Assembly (NCBI GenBank): GCA_011959105.1
Contig: BLLU01000169.1
Span: forward strand, 1-60,545
Reading direction: 5' to 3'
Length of the DNA stretch: 60,545 nt
DNA from: Lachnospiraceae bacterium
GTDB lineage: Bacteria; Bacillota; Clostridia; Lachnospirales; Lachnospiraceae
Position 1 is the stretch's first letter, and each line of letters begins with the position of its first letter. Positions 27,143 through 36,030 of this stretch are shown piece by piece. Made by a program: the position numbers and the translations under genes. The notes below the pieces were generated by a model. It ran no database searches. It saw only the letters and a program-made list of their open reading frames with translations, and was not told the origin of the DNA.

Positions 27143-27934
27143 ATGAGCGAAGTAATTGTCGTCACATCAGGGAAAGGCGGTGTGGGAAAGACCACCACAT
27201 CCGCAAACGTTGGAACCGGTCTGGCCAAGGCGGGGAAGAAAGTATGTCTGATCGACACCGATATCGGGCTGCGCAATCTGGATGTGGTCATGGGCCTTGA
27301 AAATCGGATTGTGTACAATCTGGTGGACGTGGTGGAGGGGAGCTGCCGGGTGAAGCAGGCTCTGATCCGGGACAAGCGCAACCCCGGTCTGTATTTGATG
27401 CCCTCGGCTCAGACCAGGGACAAGAGCGCCGTGACCCCCGGCCAGATGGTGAAGGTCATCGAGCATTTGAAAGAACAGTTCGACTATATTATCCTGGACT
27501 GTCCCGCAGGTATCGAGCAGGGGTTCCAGAACGCCATCGCCGGAGCGGACCGGGCGCTGGTGGTGACCACTCCGGAGGTGTCTGCCATCCGGGACGCGGA
27601 TCGGATTATCGGGCTTCTGGAAGCCAACGGCTTCCAGAAGATGGACCTGATTATCAACCGGCTGCGTATGGACATGGTAAAGAGAGGGGATATGATGTCC
27701 TCTGCGGATGTGGTGGATATTCTGGCCATACCGCTGATCGGCATTATTCCCGATGACGAGAACGTGGTTATCAGCACCAACCAGGGGGAACCGCTGGTTG
27801 GCACCAATACTCCGGCGGGCATGGCTTACCACAATGTGTGCCAGCGGGTGATGGGCAAGGAGGTTCCTTTCCTGAACATGGAAAAGACCATATCCTTCTG
27901 GACGAGGGTGAGCGGGATTTTCCACAAGGTATGA
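27143..27934 (+). CDS. minD: Septum site-determining ATPase MinD
   Basis: 263-residue ParA/MinD ATPase with deviant Walker A GKGGVGKTT (about 10-18), Walker B YIILDCPAGIEQG (about 116-128) and a C-terminal amphipathic helix (FWTRVSGIFHKV) for membrane binding. Dimerises on the membrane with ATP and positions MinC. RBS GGAGG. minE follows after 104 nt. Confidence 0.96.
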   Translation: MSEVIVVTSGKGGVGKTTTSANVGTGLAKAGKKVCLIDTDIGLRNLDVVMGLENRIVYNLVDVVEGSCRVKQALIRDKRNPGLYLMPSAQTRDKSAVTPGQMVKVIEHLKEQFDYIILDCPAGIEQGFQNAIAGADRALVVTTPEVSAIRDADRIIGLLEANGFQKMDLIINRLRMDMVKRGDMMSSADVVDILAIPLIGIIPDDENVVISTNQGEPLVGTNTPAGMAYHNVCQRVMGKEVPFLNMEKTISFWTRVSGIFHKV

Positions 27935-28038
27935 ACGGGGAAAGCCCAGTGTACCGACACTGGCTTACAGGCGCAAATTCGCGGGCATGGCGGGGGTTTG
28001 TCACAGGCGGACTCCGGATATGCGGGAAAGAGGTAATA

Positions 28039-28308
28039 ATGAGACATTTTTTCAGGAAAAAAAGCTCTTGCGAAGTCGCCAAGGACAGATTGAAAATCCT
28101 GCTGATTTCGGACAGGGTCAACTGTTCCCCGGAGATGATGGAGCTGATAAAGACGGATATCGCCAAGGTGATATCCAAGTATATGAAAATTGACACAGGA
28201 AATATGGATATCCAGATCAGCAAGACGGGCAGCCAGGGCAAAAGGGGGATGCGTACCCCGGTGCTCAGCGCCAGCATACCCATACTGGATCTGAACAAAC
28301 AGCCATAG
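28039..28308 (+). CDS. minE: Cell division topological specificity factor MinE
   Basis: 89 residues; N-terminal MinD-contacting region (VAKDRLKILLISDR, about 13-26) and C-terminal beta-rich topological domain. Stimulates MinD ATP hydrolysis to give pole-to-pole oscillation, so this organism probably oscillates its Min system rather than using only DivIVA/MinJ. Start ATG 28039 with GAGGTAAT upstream; the frame is open further upstream but without the family sequence. Confidence 0.92.
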   Translation: MRHFFRKKSSCEVAKDRLKILLISDRVNCSPEMMELIKTDIAKVISKYMKIDTGNMDIQISKTGSQGKRGMRTPVLSASIPILDLNKQP

Positions 28309-28325
28309 GCGAGGATTAGATACAA

Positions 28326-29435
28326 ATGTTTAACAAAGGCTATCGGATCAGAAATTATGATTTCAAGTTAATTCTGTTGATACTGCTGCTTTCCACCGTC
28401 GGAGTTCTGGCGGTGGGGAGCGCGCAGCAGTCGGTACAGCAAAAACAGCTGCTGGGAGTCATCATGGGCACCTTTCTAATGGTGGTCATTTCCCTGCTGG
28501 ATTACACGGTTTTACTAAAGCTATATTGGCTGATGTACCTTGGGAATTTAGTACTACTTTTGCTGGTGCGTTATCTGGGATATGAGACAAAAGGCGCGCA
28601 GCGCTGGTTTCAGATCCCCGGAGGCTTCCGATTCCAGCCTTCGGAGACTGCAAAAATTTTGTTGATTTTATTCTTCGCACAGTTTATTATGAAACATATA
28701 GAGAAGTTAAATACCTTCCGAATCATAGCGCTGTGTGTGGCACTGATGGCCGCGCCCTGGTACCTGATCTACAAGCAGCCGGATCTTTCTACCAGCATTG
28801 TGATGCTGGCGCTGTTCTGTATTATTATGTTTGCCGGGGGACTGAGCTTCAAGGTCATTTTCGGCGTGGTGGCCGTGGCCGTTCCGGCGCTGGCTCTCCT
28901 GGTGGCTTTGGCCCTGCAGCCTGACAGCACGGTATTGACCAACAATCAGAGGGGGCGTATCCTGGCATTCATTTACCCGGAGCAGTATGCCACCACCACA
29001 GCCTACCAGCAGTTAAATTCGGTGACGGCCATTGCCTCCGGCATGCTGGACGGCAAAGGGTACAAGAACAACGAGATTACCTCCGTGAAAAACGGCAATT
29101 TTATCTCCGAAGCCCAGACGGACTTCATTTTTGCCGTAATCGGAGAGGAGTTCGGGTTCAAGGGAAGCCTGGTGGTGATCCTGCTGGAAATGCTGATTGC
29201 CCTGGAATGTATTCACGTGGCCCGCAGGGCCAGAGACCCGGCAGGGACAATCATCGCTGCCGGTATGGGAGGACTGGTGGGTGTCCAGTCGTTTATCAAC
29301 ATCGGTGTGGCCACCTTCATATTGCCCACCACCGGCCTGACGCTGCCCTTTGTCAGCTATGGCCTGACTTCTCTGATGAGCCTGTTCATCGGCATGGGAT
29401 TTGTGCTGAATGTAAGACTGCAGGCCAGAAGATAA
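28326..29435 (+). CDS. rodA: RodA/FtsW-family peptidoglycan glycosyltransferase
   Basis: 369-residue SEDS protein with about ten hydrophobic helices. Diagnostic stretches: RWFQIPGGFRFQPSETAKI (about 97-115, containing the PSE motif), QPDLSTSIVM (about 153-162) and the final TLPFVSYGLTSLMS. Polymerises lipid II with PBP2. RodA is preferred over FtsW because of its place in the mre-mrdA-min block. Confidence 0.93.
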   Translation: MFNKGYRIRNYDFKLILLILLLSTVGVLAVGSAQQSVQQKQLLGVIMGTFLMVVISLLDYTVLLKLYWLMYLGNLVLLLLVRYLGYETKGAQRWFQIPGGFRFQPSETAKILLILFFAQFIMKHIEKLNTFRIIALCVALMAAPWYLIYKQPDLSTSIVMLALFCIIMFAGGLSFKVIFGVVAVAVPALALLVALALQPDSTVLTNNQRGRILAFIYPEQYATTTAYQQLNSVTAIASGMLDGKGYKNNEITSVKNGNFISEAQTDFIFAVIGEEFGFKGSLVVILLEMLIALECIHVARRARDPAGTIIAAGMGGLVGVQSFINIGVATFILPTTGLTLPFVSYGLTSLMSLFIGMGFVLNVRLQARR

Positions 29436-29560
29436 ACGCACCAATCGGTGCATGCCGCAAAGCCAGTCCGCGGCGTGCAGGGGGACCGAATTGCGTGGAG
29501 ACACAGGACGGCAAGAGATTTAGGGGAAAGCTGTATAATGTATGGAAGAGGTGTTTTGAC

Positions 29561-29956
29561 ATGAATATTGCGCTTATCGCACATGATGCAAAAAAGAAAC
29601 TGATGCAGAATTTCTGTATAGCGTATCGGGGGATATTGAACAAAAACGAACTGTTTGCCACCGGAACCACAGGACGGTTGATCGAAGAAGTGACCAATCT
29701 GAACATTCACAAGTTCCTGGCGGGTCATCTGGGAGGGGAACAGCAGATCGGCGCGCAGATCGAGCACAACCAGATGGATCTGGTTATTTTCCTGCGGGAT
29801 CCGCTGACGCCCAAATCCCATGAGCCGGATGTGAATAATGTGGTGAAGCTGTGTGATATGCACAACATTCCCCTGGCAACCAACCTGGCAACGGCGGAAC
29901 TGTTGATTAAGTCCTTAGACAGAGGAGACCTTGAGTGGCGTGAAATGTACAAGTAG
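29561..29956 (+). CDS. mgsA: Methylglyoxal synthase
   Basis: Converts dihydroxyacetone phosphate to methylglyoxal and phosphate, a bypass that releases phosphate when glycolytic intermediates build up. 131 residues; IALIAHDAKK (3-12), the GTTGRLI phosphate site (about 38-44), the catalytic Asp in FLRDPL and His in CDMHNIPLATN. Start at ATG 29561 follows GGAAGAGGTG. The end overlaps the carboxypeptidase gene start. Confidence 0.95.
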   Translation: MNIALIAHDAKKKLMQNFCIAYRGILNKNELFATGTTGRLIEEVTNLNIHKFLAGHLGGEQQIGAQIEHNQMDLVIFLRDPLTPKSHEPDVNNVVKLCDMHNIPLATNLATAELLIKSLDRGDLEWREMYK

Positions 29957-30929
29957 AAGGCTAAAAATATTCAGTCCCCTCCTGGCCGCCATGATCGCTC
30001 TGGGCGCGGCGGGCTGCGGGCAGGCCGCCTACGAAATGCCCTATGATCCGGACGCCGCAGTCAGCGGATTTAATGTGATCAGCCGCCAGAACAGTAAGGC
30101 AGCTCACACTTTCGCGGAGAATCTGTGCGTGGTGACAGGGGATGTGACGGACGATGAAACATTGGACATGACCAAGGCGGAAGCGGCGGTGCTGTTTGAT
30201 TTAAACAACTGTCAGGTGCTGTACGCCAAGAATGCCCATGAGAAGCTGCACCCTGCCAGCCTGACCAAAGTGATGACGGCGCTGGTAGCCCTGAAATACG
30301 GTAATATTGACCAGTTGATGACGGCTTCCAATGTGGTAAACATTACGGAGACCGGCGCCACTTTATCCGGCATAAAGCCCGGGGACAGCATGACACTGAA
30401 TCAGGCTCTGTATGCGCTGCTTCTGCAGAGCGGCAATGACGCCGCCATGATGATTGCAGAAAATGTGGGCGGCAGCGTGGAGCATTTTGTAGAATTGATG
30501 AACCAGGAGGCGCTGGAACTGGGGGCCACCAATACCCATTTTATGAATCCCCACGGGCTGACCCAGGAGGAGCATTACACCACCGCCTATGATCTCTATC
30601 TGATTTTTAACGAAGCGCTTAAGTATGAGAAGTTCAACGAGGTCATCCAGACTAACAGCTATGAGGCTACATACAGCGATTCCACCGGGGCGGTGAAGAC
30701 CCTTCGTACCCAGACTTCCAATCTGTTTCTGAGGGGGAATTACAAGGCACCGGACAATATCACGGTAATCGGAGGCAAGACAGGTACCACCAACGCTGCC
30801 AAAAGCTGCCTGATGCTGCTTTCCCGGGATGCAGGGGGGGCCCCCTATATTTCGGTGATTTTGAAAGCGGAAACCAGGGATACGGTCTATGAAAAAATGA
30901 TAGATTTATTGGATGAAATACAGAATTAA
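29931..30929 (+). CDS. Lipoprotein D-alanyl-D-alanine carboxypeptidase
   Basis: Penicillin-binding carboxypeptidase (peptidase S11) trimming the terminal D-Ala of pentapeptides. 332 residues: signal peptide with a lipobox-like LGAAGC, the Cys at about 29; SLTK at about 105-108; SGN at about 160-162; KTGTT at about 280-284. The protein ends soon after the catalytic domain, without the PBP5-type C-terminal domain and amphipathic helix; lipid attachment probably replaces that anchor. Start is TTG 29931 (GAGGAG upstream) or GTG 29940, overlapping mgsA. Confidence 0.9.
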   Translation: MSGVKCTSRRLKIFSPLLAAMIALGAAGCGQAAYEMPYDPDAAVSGFNVISRQNSKAAHTFAENLCVVTGDVTDDETLDMTKAEAAVLFDLNNCQVLYAKNAHEKLHPASLTKVMTALVALKYGNIDQLMTASNVVNITETGATLSGIKPGDSMTLNQALYALLLQSGNDAAMMIAENVGGSVEHFVELMNQEALELGATNTHFMNPHGLTQEEHYTTAYDLYLIFNEALKYEKFNEVIQTNSYEATYSDSTGAVKTLRTQTSNLFLRGNYKAPDNITVIGGKTGTTNAAKSCLMLLSRDAGGAPYISVILKAETRDTVYEKMIDLLDEIQN

Positions 30930-30932
30930 AGG

Positions 30933-30961
30933 TTGTTTTTTATTCGCACATAAACTATAAT
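30933..30961 (+). promoter_or_regulatory. Promoter for the P-loop protein gene
   Basis: TTGTTT (30933-30938), 17-nt spacer, TATAAT (30956-30961). Confidence 0.7.
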
Positions 30962-30999
30962 AATAGTAGTTCTAAAAATTTACTTTAGGAGGGTTACCA

Positions 31000-31419
31000 A
31001 TGGTTCAGCTGATCGTAGGAAATAAGGGTAAGGGAAAGACAAAACAGTTATTGGATAAGGTAAATAGCGAAGTTAAGAGCATCACCGGCAACATTGTATA
31101 CCTGGACAAGAGCACCAAGCATATGTACGAGCTCAACAATAAGGTCCGGCTGATCGATGTGTCCCAGTTCATGATTGAGAATGCCAGTGAATTTATCGGC
31201 TTTGTCAGCGGTATTATTTCGCAGGATCATGATCTGCAGCAGATGTATTTTGACAGCTTCCTGAAAATTTCCTGCCTGGAGGGCGCGGACATAACGGAGA
31301 CTGTGGCCAAGCTGGAGAAGGTCAGCAAGGCAACAGGAGTGGACTTTATCTTGAGCGTCTCCAAAGATGAGGGAGAGTTGCCCGAAGCGGTAAAGGGAAA
31401 TATCCTCATTTCTTTGTAA
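31000..31419 (+). CDS. Small P-loop protein of unknown function
   Basis: 139 residues beginning with a Walker-A-like GNKGKGKTK at 7-15, after a hydrophobic strand (VQLIVG). A second strand-like segment, FILSVSKD, near 113-120 could be a Walker B/sensor region. No other domain is visible and no membrane segment is present. Such proteins have been labelled PilT-like or ATP-binding in related genomes, but nothing here supports pilus function. It has its own promoter, a strong AGGAGG RBS and its own terminator, so it is an independent transcript. Confidence 0.75.
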   Translation: MVQLIVGNKGKGKTKQLLDKVNSEVKSITGNIVYLDKSTKHMYELNNKVRLIDVSQFMIENASEFIGFVSGIISQDHDLQQMYFDSFLKISCLEGADITETVAKLEKVSKATGVDFILSVSKDEGELPEAVKGNILISL

Positions 31420-31441
31420 GCGGGATTCATACATGACAGAC

Positions 31442-31474
31442 AAAAGCCTCGGACAACATGCTGGGGCTTTTTTC
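31442..31474 (+). terminator. Terminator after the P-loop gene
   Basis: AAAAGCC(T)C pairs with GGGGCTTTT around an ACAACATG-containing loop; run of six T follows. Confidence 0.85.
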
Positions 31475-31553
31475 TAAGTATAGTGGAACAAAACCGGCAT
31501 ATCTAAAGGCGTAAAGCGGCAGAGAATATGCGGAACTGGAACAGGAGGTAAAG

Positions 31554-32960
31554 GTGGCACAGAGACAGCAGCCCCCCAACAATATCAGGAAGTATCGGAA
31601 ACCCCTGAATTTGAATATCGGCATGATTATCTTTGTGGCCATTCTGGTGTATGTGATATACTGCATTTTCGCGTCACTGCAGATAGAGCATATCTCCCCC
31701 TATGAGGTCAAGGAGGGCTCGCTGGCGACAAATTACACCTACCGCGGTATAGCGATCCGGCAGGAAAGCATCGTCACTGCGGACAAAGCGGGATATATCA
31801 ACTATTATGCCCGGGAGGGAGAGCGGGTGGCCTGCGGGGATTTGGTTTATACAGTGGACGAAACAGGCCGGCTGAATGACTACCTTCAGAGTACGGATAT
31901 GGGGGACAATGCGCTCAGCGAGCGGGAACTGGCGGAATTGCGGGGGGAAGTGGTCAGTTTCATCCACGGCTTTACTCCTGAGGATTTTGACAGCACATAC
32001 AACTTCAAATACAGTCTCAAAGGCACGGTCATGAGGCTGGCCAACGCCAATATGATGCAGAGCATCAGCGATATCAATAGCAGCAGTGATCTGGCGGACA
32101 TGGTGAATTTTTGCCGCAGCAGCGGGAGCGGGATTGTAACGTATTGGACAGACGGATATGAGCAGCTTACCCCGGAGATGGTATCCGCCGAGCTGTTTGA
32201 GGAAAAGGACTATGAAAAGAAGCAGCTGCTGGGCGTAGATCTGATCACCCAGGGAGATGCGGTGTACAAGCTGTCCACGGATGAGAACTGGTCTCTGGTG
32301 GTCCCTGTGGAGGAGGAATTGGGGGTTTCTTTACAGGAAAAGGGGGTTGTGAAAATCCGATTCCTGAAAAACCAGTATGAATCCTGGGCCAACACCAAAC
32401 TGATCCGGGGCAGTGATGGGAATCCTTTCCTGCAGCTGGACTTTAACAATTCCATGGTAACTTTTGCCACTGACCGATATGTGGATATTGAGTTGATTCT
32501 GAATGATGAGGTGGGACTCAAGATTCCCAATTCCTCCATTGTGCAGAAGGATTTCTACCTGGTGCCCGGCGACTATATGACCAAGGGGGCCGATGGCTCG
32601 GACGGGGTGATTCTGGAGCGTTACAACGAGGAGGGAAATATTTACAGTGAGTTTTTGGAAACCTCCGTTTACAATTATGACGAAGAGAACAAAGAATACT
32701 ATCTGGACAGCGCGGCGTTGGCCATAGGATCCAACATAATTAAGCCGGACAGCCAGGAGAAATATACCATCAGCCGCAAGGCGTCCCTCACCGGCGTATA
32801 CAATATGAACAAGGGTTATGCGGATTTCCGGCAAATCAATATTTTGTATCAGAATGAGGAGTACGCCATCGTGAAGTCCAACACCCGGTATGGGCTGAAT
32901 GTGTATGATTATATTGTGCTGGAAGCAGCCGCGGTGAACGATGCCCAGTTTATTTATTAG
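31554..32960 (+). CDS. HlyD-like membrane protein of the sepF region
   Basis: 468 residues; basic N-terminal tail of about 25, one transmembrane helix (about 26-45), then a large extracytoplasmic part. The segments GYINYYAREGERVACGDLVYTVDETGR (split: about 78-104) resemble a biotinyl-lipoyl-like hairpin of HlyD-type adaptors, and later segments (VKIRFLKNQYESW, VDIELILNDEVGLKIPNSS) resemble the beta-barrel domain. No ABC exporter or outer-membrane partner is near, so a transport role is not supported; a cell-envelope role is likelier. GTG start at 31554 with GGAGGTAAA. Confidence 0.7.
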   Translation: MAQRQQPPNNIRKYRKPLNLNIGMIIFVAILVYVIYCIFASLQIEHISPYEVKEGSLATNYTYRGIAIRQESIVTADKAGYINYYAREGERVACGDLVYTVDETGRLNDYLQSTDMGDNALSERELAELRGEVVSFIHGFTPEDFDSTYNFKYSLKGTVMRLANANMMQSISDINSSSDLADMVNFCRSSGSGIVTYWTDGYEQLTPEMVSAELFEEKDYEKKQLLGVDLITQGDAVYKLSTDENWSLVVPVEEELGVSLQEKGVVKIRFLKNQYESWANTKLIRGSDGNPFLQLDFNNSMVTFATDRYVDIELILNDEVGLKIPNSSIVQKDFYLVPGDYMTKGADGSDGVILERYNEEGNIYSEFLETSVYNYDEENKEYYLDSAALAIGSNIIKPDSQEKYTISRKASLTGVYNMNKGYADFRQINILYQNEEYAIVKSNTRYGLNVYDYIVLEAAAVNDAQFIY

Positions 32961-32976
32961 TTTTAAGGAGATTGCC

Positions 32977-33672
32977 ATGATTCGTGAAAACTTGACCCAT
33001 ACCCGGCAGAATATGGAGGATGCCTGCCGCAGAGCAGGCCGGGACGCCGGAGACGTAACGCTGATCGCTGTCAGCAAGACCAAGCCTCTTCCCATGCTGC
33101 AGGAAGCATACGAAGCCGGTGTGCGGGACTTCGGGGAGAACAGGGTGCAGGAACTGGTGGAAAAATATGAAGCCCTTCCCGGGGATATCCGCTGGCATAT
33201 GATCGGTCATCTGCAGCGTAATAAAGTGAAATATCTGGTGGGAAAGGTTTTTCTGATTCACAGCGTGGATTCCCTGCGGCTGGCTCAGGAAATCCAAAGG
33301 GAGGCGGAAAAGAAGCAGACAGAGGTCAACATTCTGGTGGAGGTCAACGTGGCCGGTGAGGAGAGCAAGTTCGGCAGCCGCCGGGAGGAGACGCTGCAGC
33401 TGGTTAAGGAGATTGCGCTTTTACCTCTCGTCCACATCCAGGGGCTTATGACAGTAGCACCCTATGTGGAAAACCCGGAGGAAAACCGCGGTATTTTTGC
33501 CAACTTACAGCAATTAGCTGTTGACATCGGTCGGGAAAACATTGATAATGTTAATATGAATGTGTTATCCATGGGAATGACTGGAGATTACCCGGTGGCC
33601 GTTGAAGAAGGTGCTACCTGCGTAAGGGTTGGTACCGGCATATTCGGGAACAGGTCGTATGACTGCAATTGA
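32977..33672 (+). CDS. yggS: YggS-family PLP homeostasis protein
   Basis: 231-residue fold-type III PLP-binding barrel. VSKTKP near 37-42 carries the PLP Lys; FGENRVQEL at about 56-64; the HSVDS segment follows. Family proteins maintain pyridoxal-phosphate balance and have no known catalytic activity. Start ATG 32977, with AAGGAG directly upstream. In Firmicutes yggS commonly precedes sepF, as here. Confidence 0.93.
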   Translation: MIRENLTHTRQNMEDACRRAGRDAGDVTLIAVSKTKPLPMLQEAYEAGVRDFGENRVQELVEKYEALPGDIRWHMIGHLQRNKVKYLVGKVFLIHSVDSLRLAQEIQREAEKKQTEVNILVEVNVAGEESKFGSRREETLQLVKEIALLPLVHIQGLMTVAPYVENPEENRGIFANLQQLAVDIGRENIDNVNMNVLSMGMTGDYPVAVEEGATCVRVGTGIFGNRSYDCN

Positions 33673-33696
33673 GTCATAAAAAGGAGAGACAGTATA

Positions 33697-34215
33697 ATGG
33701 GTGTAATGGATAAGTTTCTTAATTATATGAAGCTGAATGAGGACGAGGATGGATACTACGATGACGATTACTACGATGATGCCATAGAGGATACCCCCGC
33801 ACCGAAGAAGATGAGTGTGGTGAAGGACAATGACGATCTTTTGGATGATAAACCGGCAAGAAAGTCCACCACATCCAAAGTAACCCAGATGCGCCAGCCT
33901 TCCACCCGCAAGATCTCCAACGGAAGCGGTATGGAGGTGTGTGTGATCAAGCCTACCACCATTGAGGATGCCCGGGAGATCACGGAAACATTGCTGGCCA
34001 ACCGTACTGTAGTGCTGAATCTGGAGGGTCTTGATGTGGACATTGCCCAGAGAATCATTGATTTTACTTCCGGCTCCTGCTTTGCCATATCCGGCAACCT
34101 ACAGAAGATTTCCCACTATATCTTTATTATCACGCCGGCCAGCGTGGATATATCCGGCGATTTTCAGGATATTTTCGGAGGTTCCTTCGACTCTCCCCTG
34201 AATACGGACCTATAG
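33697..34215 (+). CDS. sepF: Cell division protein SepF
   Basis: 172 residues: N-terminal membrane-binding amphipathic start (GVMDKFLNYMKL), an acidic linker (about 18-50) and the C-terminal FtsZ-binding domain with VCVIKPTTIEDAREITETLL and the GSCFAISGNLQKI core. Anchors FtsZ filaments at the membrane. RBS AAAAGGAG. A terminator lies directly downstream. Confidence 0.95.
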   Translation: MGVMDKFLNYMKLNEDEDGYYDDDYYDDAIEDTPAPKKMSVVKDNDDLLDDKPARKSTTSKVTQMRQPSTRKISNGSGMEVCVIKPTTIEDAREITETLLANRTVVLNLEGLDVDIAQRIIDFTSGSCFAISGNLQKISHYIFIITPASVDISGDFQDIFGGSFDSPLNTDL

Positions 34216-34225
34216 GGATGGAGAT

Positions 34226-34260
34226 AACTGTTCGGCTGCCGCGGCCGGACAGTTAATTTT
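34226..34260 (+). terminator. Terminator after sepF
   Basis: Eleven pairs including one G-U (34226-34236 with 34244-34254), a 7-nt loop, then AATTTT. Confidence 0.75.
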
Positions 34261-34307
34261 ATGAGCGTCAATCCAGAAAAACATCGGAAAGCGAGGATAC
34301 AATAAAT

Positions 34308-35411
34308 ATGGCTCAGAGACTGCCTGTATTATATAAGGGGAAACCATGCTACGACATCTATATTACCAGGGACTTTGGGGACGTATCTCAGGAGTTTGCC
34401 CCCTATACGGCCCCTGAAAGGAAAATCTGCATTGTAACGGATTCCAATGTGAGGGGACTTTATGCGGATGCTCTGAGGGAGGAACTGGACAAACTTTCCG
34501 AAAAAGTGGATATCTATACCCTCCCTGCCGGAGAAGAGCATAAGACTTTGGACTGTGTCAAAGAGATATACGCTTTCCTGATCCGGGAGGGCTATGGCCG
34601 CAAAGATCTGCTGGTAGCCCTGGGAGGAGGCGTGGTGGGTGATATGACAGGTTATACCGCCGCCACTTATCTCAGGGGCGTGGACTATATTCAGGTGCCT
34701 ACCACTTTATTGTCCCAATGCGACAGCAGTATCGGCGGCAAGACAGGCGTGGACTTTGACGGGTATAAAAATATGGTGGGGGCTTTCAAGATGCCCCGGC
34801 TGGTATATATGAATATGGACACGCTGCGCACCCTGGAGGACCGCCAGTTTTTTTCCGGTTTTGGAGAGGTGATGAAGCATGGACTGATTAAGGATGCCAA
34901 ATTTTATACCTGGCTGATTGATCAGATGTACGAAATCTGTGAAAAGGATATGGATGTGCTGGAAGAAATGATTCTGCGCAGCTGTACCGTGAAAAAACTG
35001 GTGGTGGAAAAAGACCCCACGGAACAGGGAGACAGGGCGCTGCTCAACTACGGTCATACCATCGGCCATGCCATCGAGAAAGCCAGAGGATTCCGGCTTC
35101 TTCACGGGGAATGCGTGGCTCTGGGAGCAGTGGCCGCCGCCTATATATCCTGGAAGAGGGATATGATCTCCATGGAGGAGTACTACGAGGTCAGGGATAT
35201 GTTTGTGCCTTTTTACCTGCCCATCACAGTGGAGGACATTGATCCGGAGGAAGTGCTGCGGCTGACCAAGTCCGACAAAAAGGCTCAGGGGGGTGTGCTT
35301 CGTTTTATCCTGCTGGAGCGGATCGGAAAGGCCGTGATTGACACCACAGTGACGGATGAGGAAATTCTGGCCGCCGTCAGGGAAATTTATTTTGACGGAA
35401 CGGAAGATTAA
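34308..35411 (+). CDS. aroB: 3-dehydroquinate synthase
   Basis: Second step of the shikimate pathway, converting DAHP to 3-dehydroquinate with NAD and zinc. 367 residues; VIGDMTGYTAATYLRG-like core seen as VVGDMTGYTAATYLRGVDY (about 109-127), substrate loop TTLLSQCDSSIGGKTGVD (about 131-148), zinc-site Glu/His in LNYGHTIGHAIE (about 246-257) and LHGECVALG (about 264-272). It stands alone, without other aro genes, between sepF and lspA, but after a terminator and with its own spacing. Confidence 0.94.
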   Translation: MAQRLPVLYKGKPCYDIYITRDFGDVSQEFAPYTAPERKICIVTDSNVRGLYADALREELDKLSEKVDIYTLPAGEEHKTLDCVKEIYAFLIREGYGRKDLLVALGGGVVGDMTGYTAATYLRGVDYIQVPTTLLSQCDSSIGGKTGVDFDGYKNMVGAFKMPRLVYMNMDTLRTLEDRQFFSGFGEVMKHGLIKDAKFYTWLIDQMYEICEKDMDVLEEMILRSCTVKKLVVEKDPTEQGDRALLNYGHTIGHAIEKARGFRLLHGECVALGAVAAAYISWKRDMISMEEYYEVRDMFVPFYLPITVEDIDPEEVLRLTKSDKKAQGGVLRFILLERIGKAVIDTTVTDEEILAAVREIYFDGTED

Positions 35412-35448
35412 GATCGGAATGGCCCGGTTCGGGCGGATGGGAGCAAAA

Positions 35449-35973
35449 ATGAATAAGAAAAAAGCGTTCATGTTGTTCATAGATATGCTGTTGGGAGTCT
35501 TGCTGGTATGGTTTGACCAGTTCACCAAGGGGCTGGCCATCAGCCATTTAAAAGGGAGGCCGGCTTATTCCCTGATTGACGGCGTATTGGAACTGCAGTA
35601 TCTGGAGAATCACGGCATGGCTTTCGGCATGCTGCAGAATCAGAAGGTGTTCATATTGTTTGTGGGCATTACCTTTATGCTGGTACTGCTCTTTTTCCTG
35701 TTAAAAATGCCTGTTACCCGCAAATTCCAGGTGATACATGTGCTGATGGTGTTTATCATTGCAGGGGGGCTGGGCAATATGCTGGACCGGCTGCGCCTGG
35801 ATTATGTGGTGGACTTTATCTCTTTTGTGCTGATCAACTATCCCATTTTTAATGTGGCGGACATTTATGTGGTCTGTGCTACCATTGGATTGTTTATTAT
35901 GTTCCTGTTCGTTCTGAAGGAAAAAGATCTGGAATTTTTAAACTTTAAGCAGAATCGGTACCGGGAACTGTAG
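35449..35973 (+). CDS. lspA: Lipoprotein signal peptidase
   Basis: Aspartic membrane peptidase (signal peptidase II) that cuts prolipoprotein signal peptides. 174 residues with four membrane helices; the catalytic Asps are in GNMLDRL and FNVADIYV, and the conserved N of LENHGMAFG is present. Start ATG 35449 with GGATGGGAG upstream. The window contains at least two predicted lipoproteins that would be substrates. Confidence 0.93.
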   Translation: MNKKKAFMLFIDMLLGVLLVWFDQFTKGLAISHLKGRPAYSLIDGVLELQYLENHGMAFGMLQNQKVFILFVGITFMLVLLFFLLKMPVTRKFQVIHVLMVFIIAGGLGNMLDRLRLDYVVDFISFVLINYPIFNVADIYVVCATIGLFIMFLFVLKEKDLEFLNFKQNRYREL

Positions 35974-36030
35974 ATATCCTGAAACCGGGAAAGGATTCCA
36001 TTTCCCGAAAAAGAAGATGAATTGGAGCCT

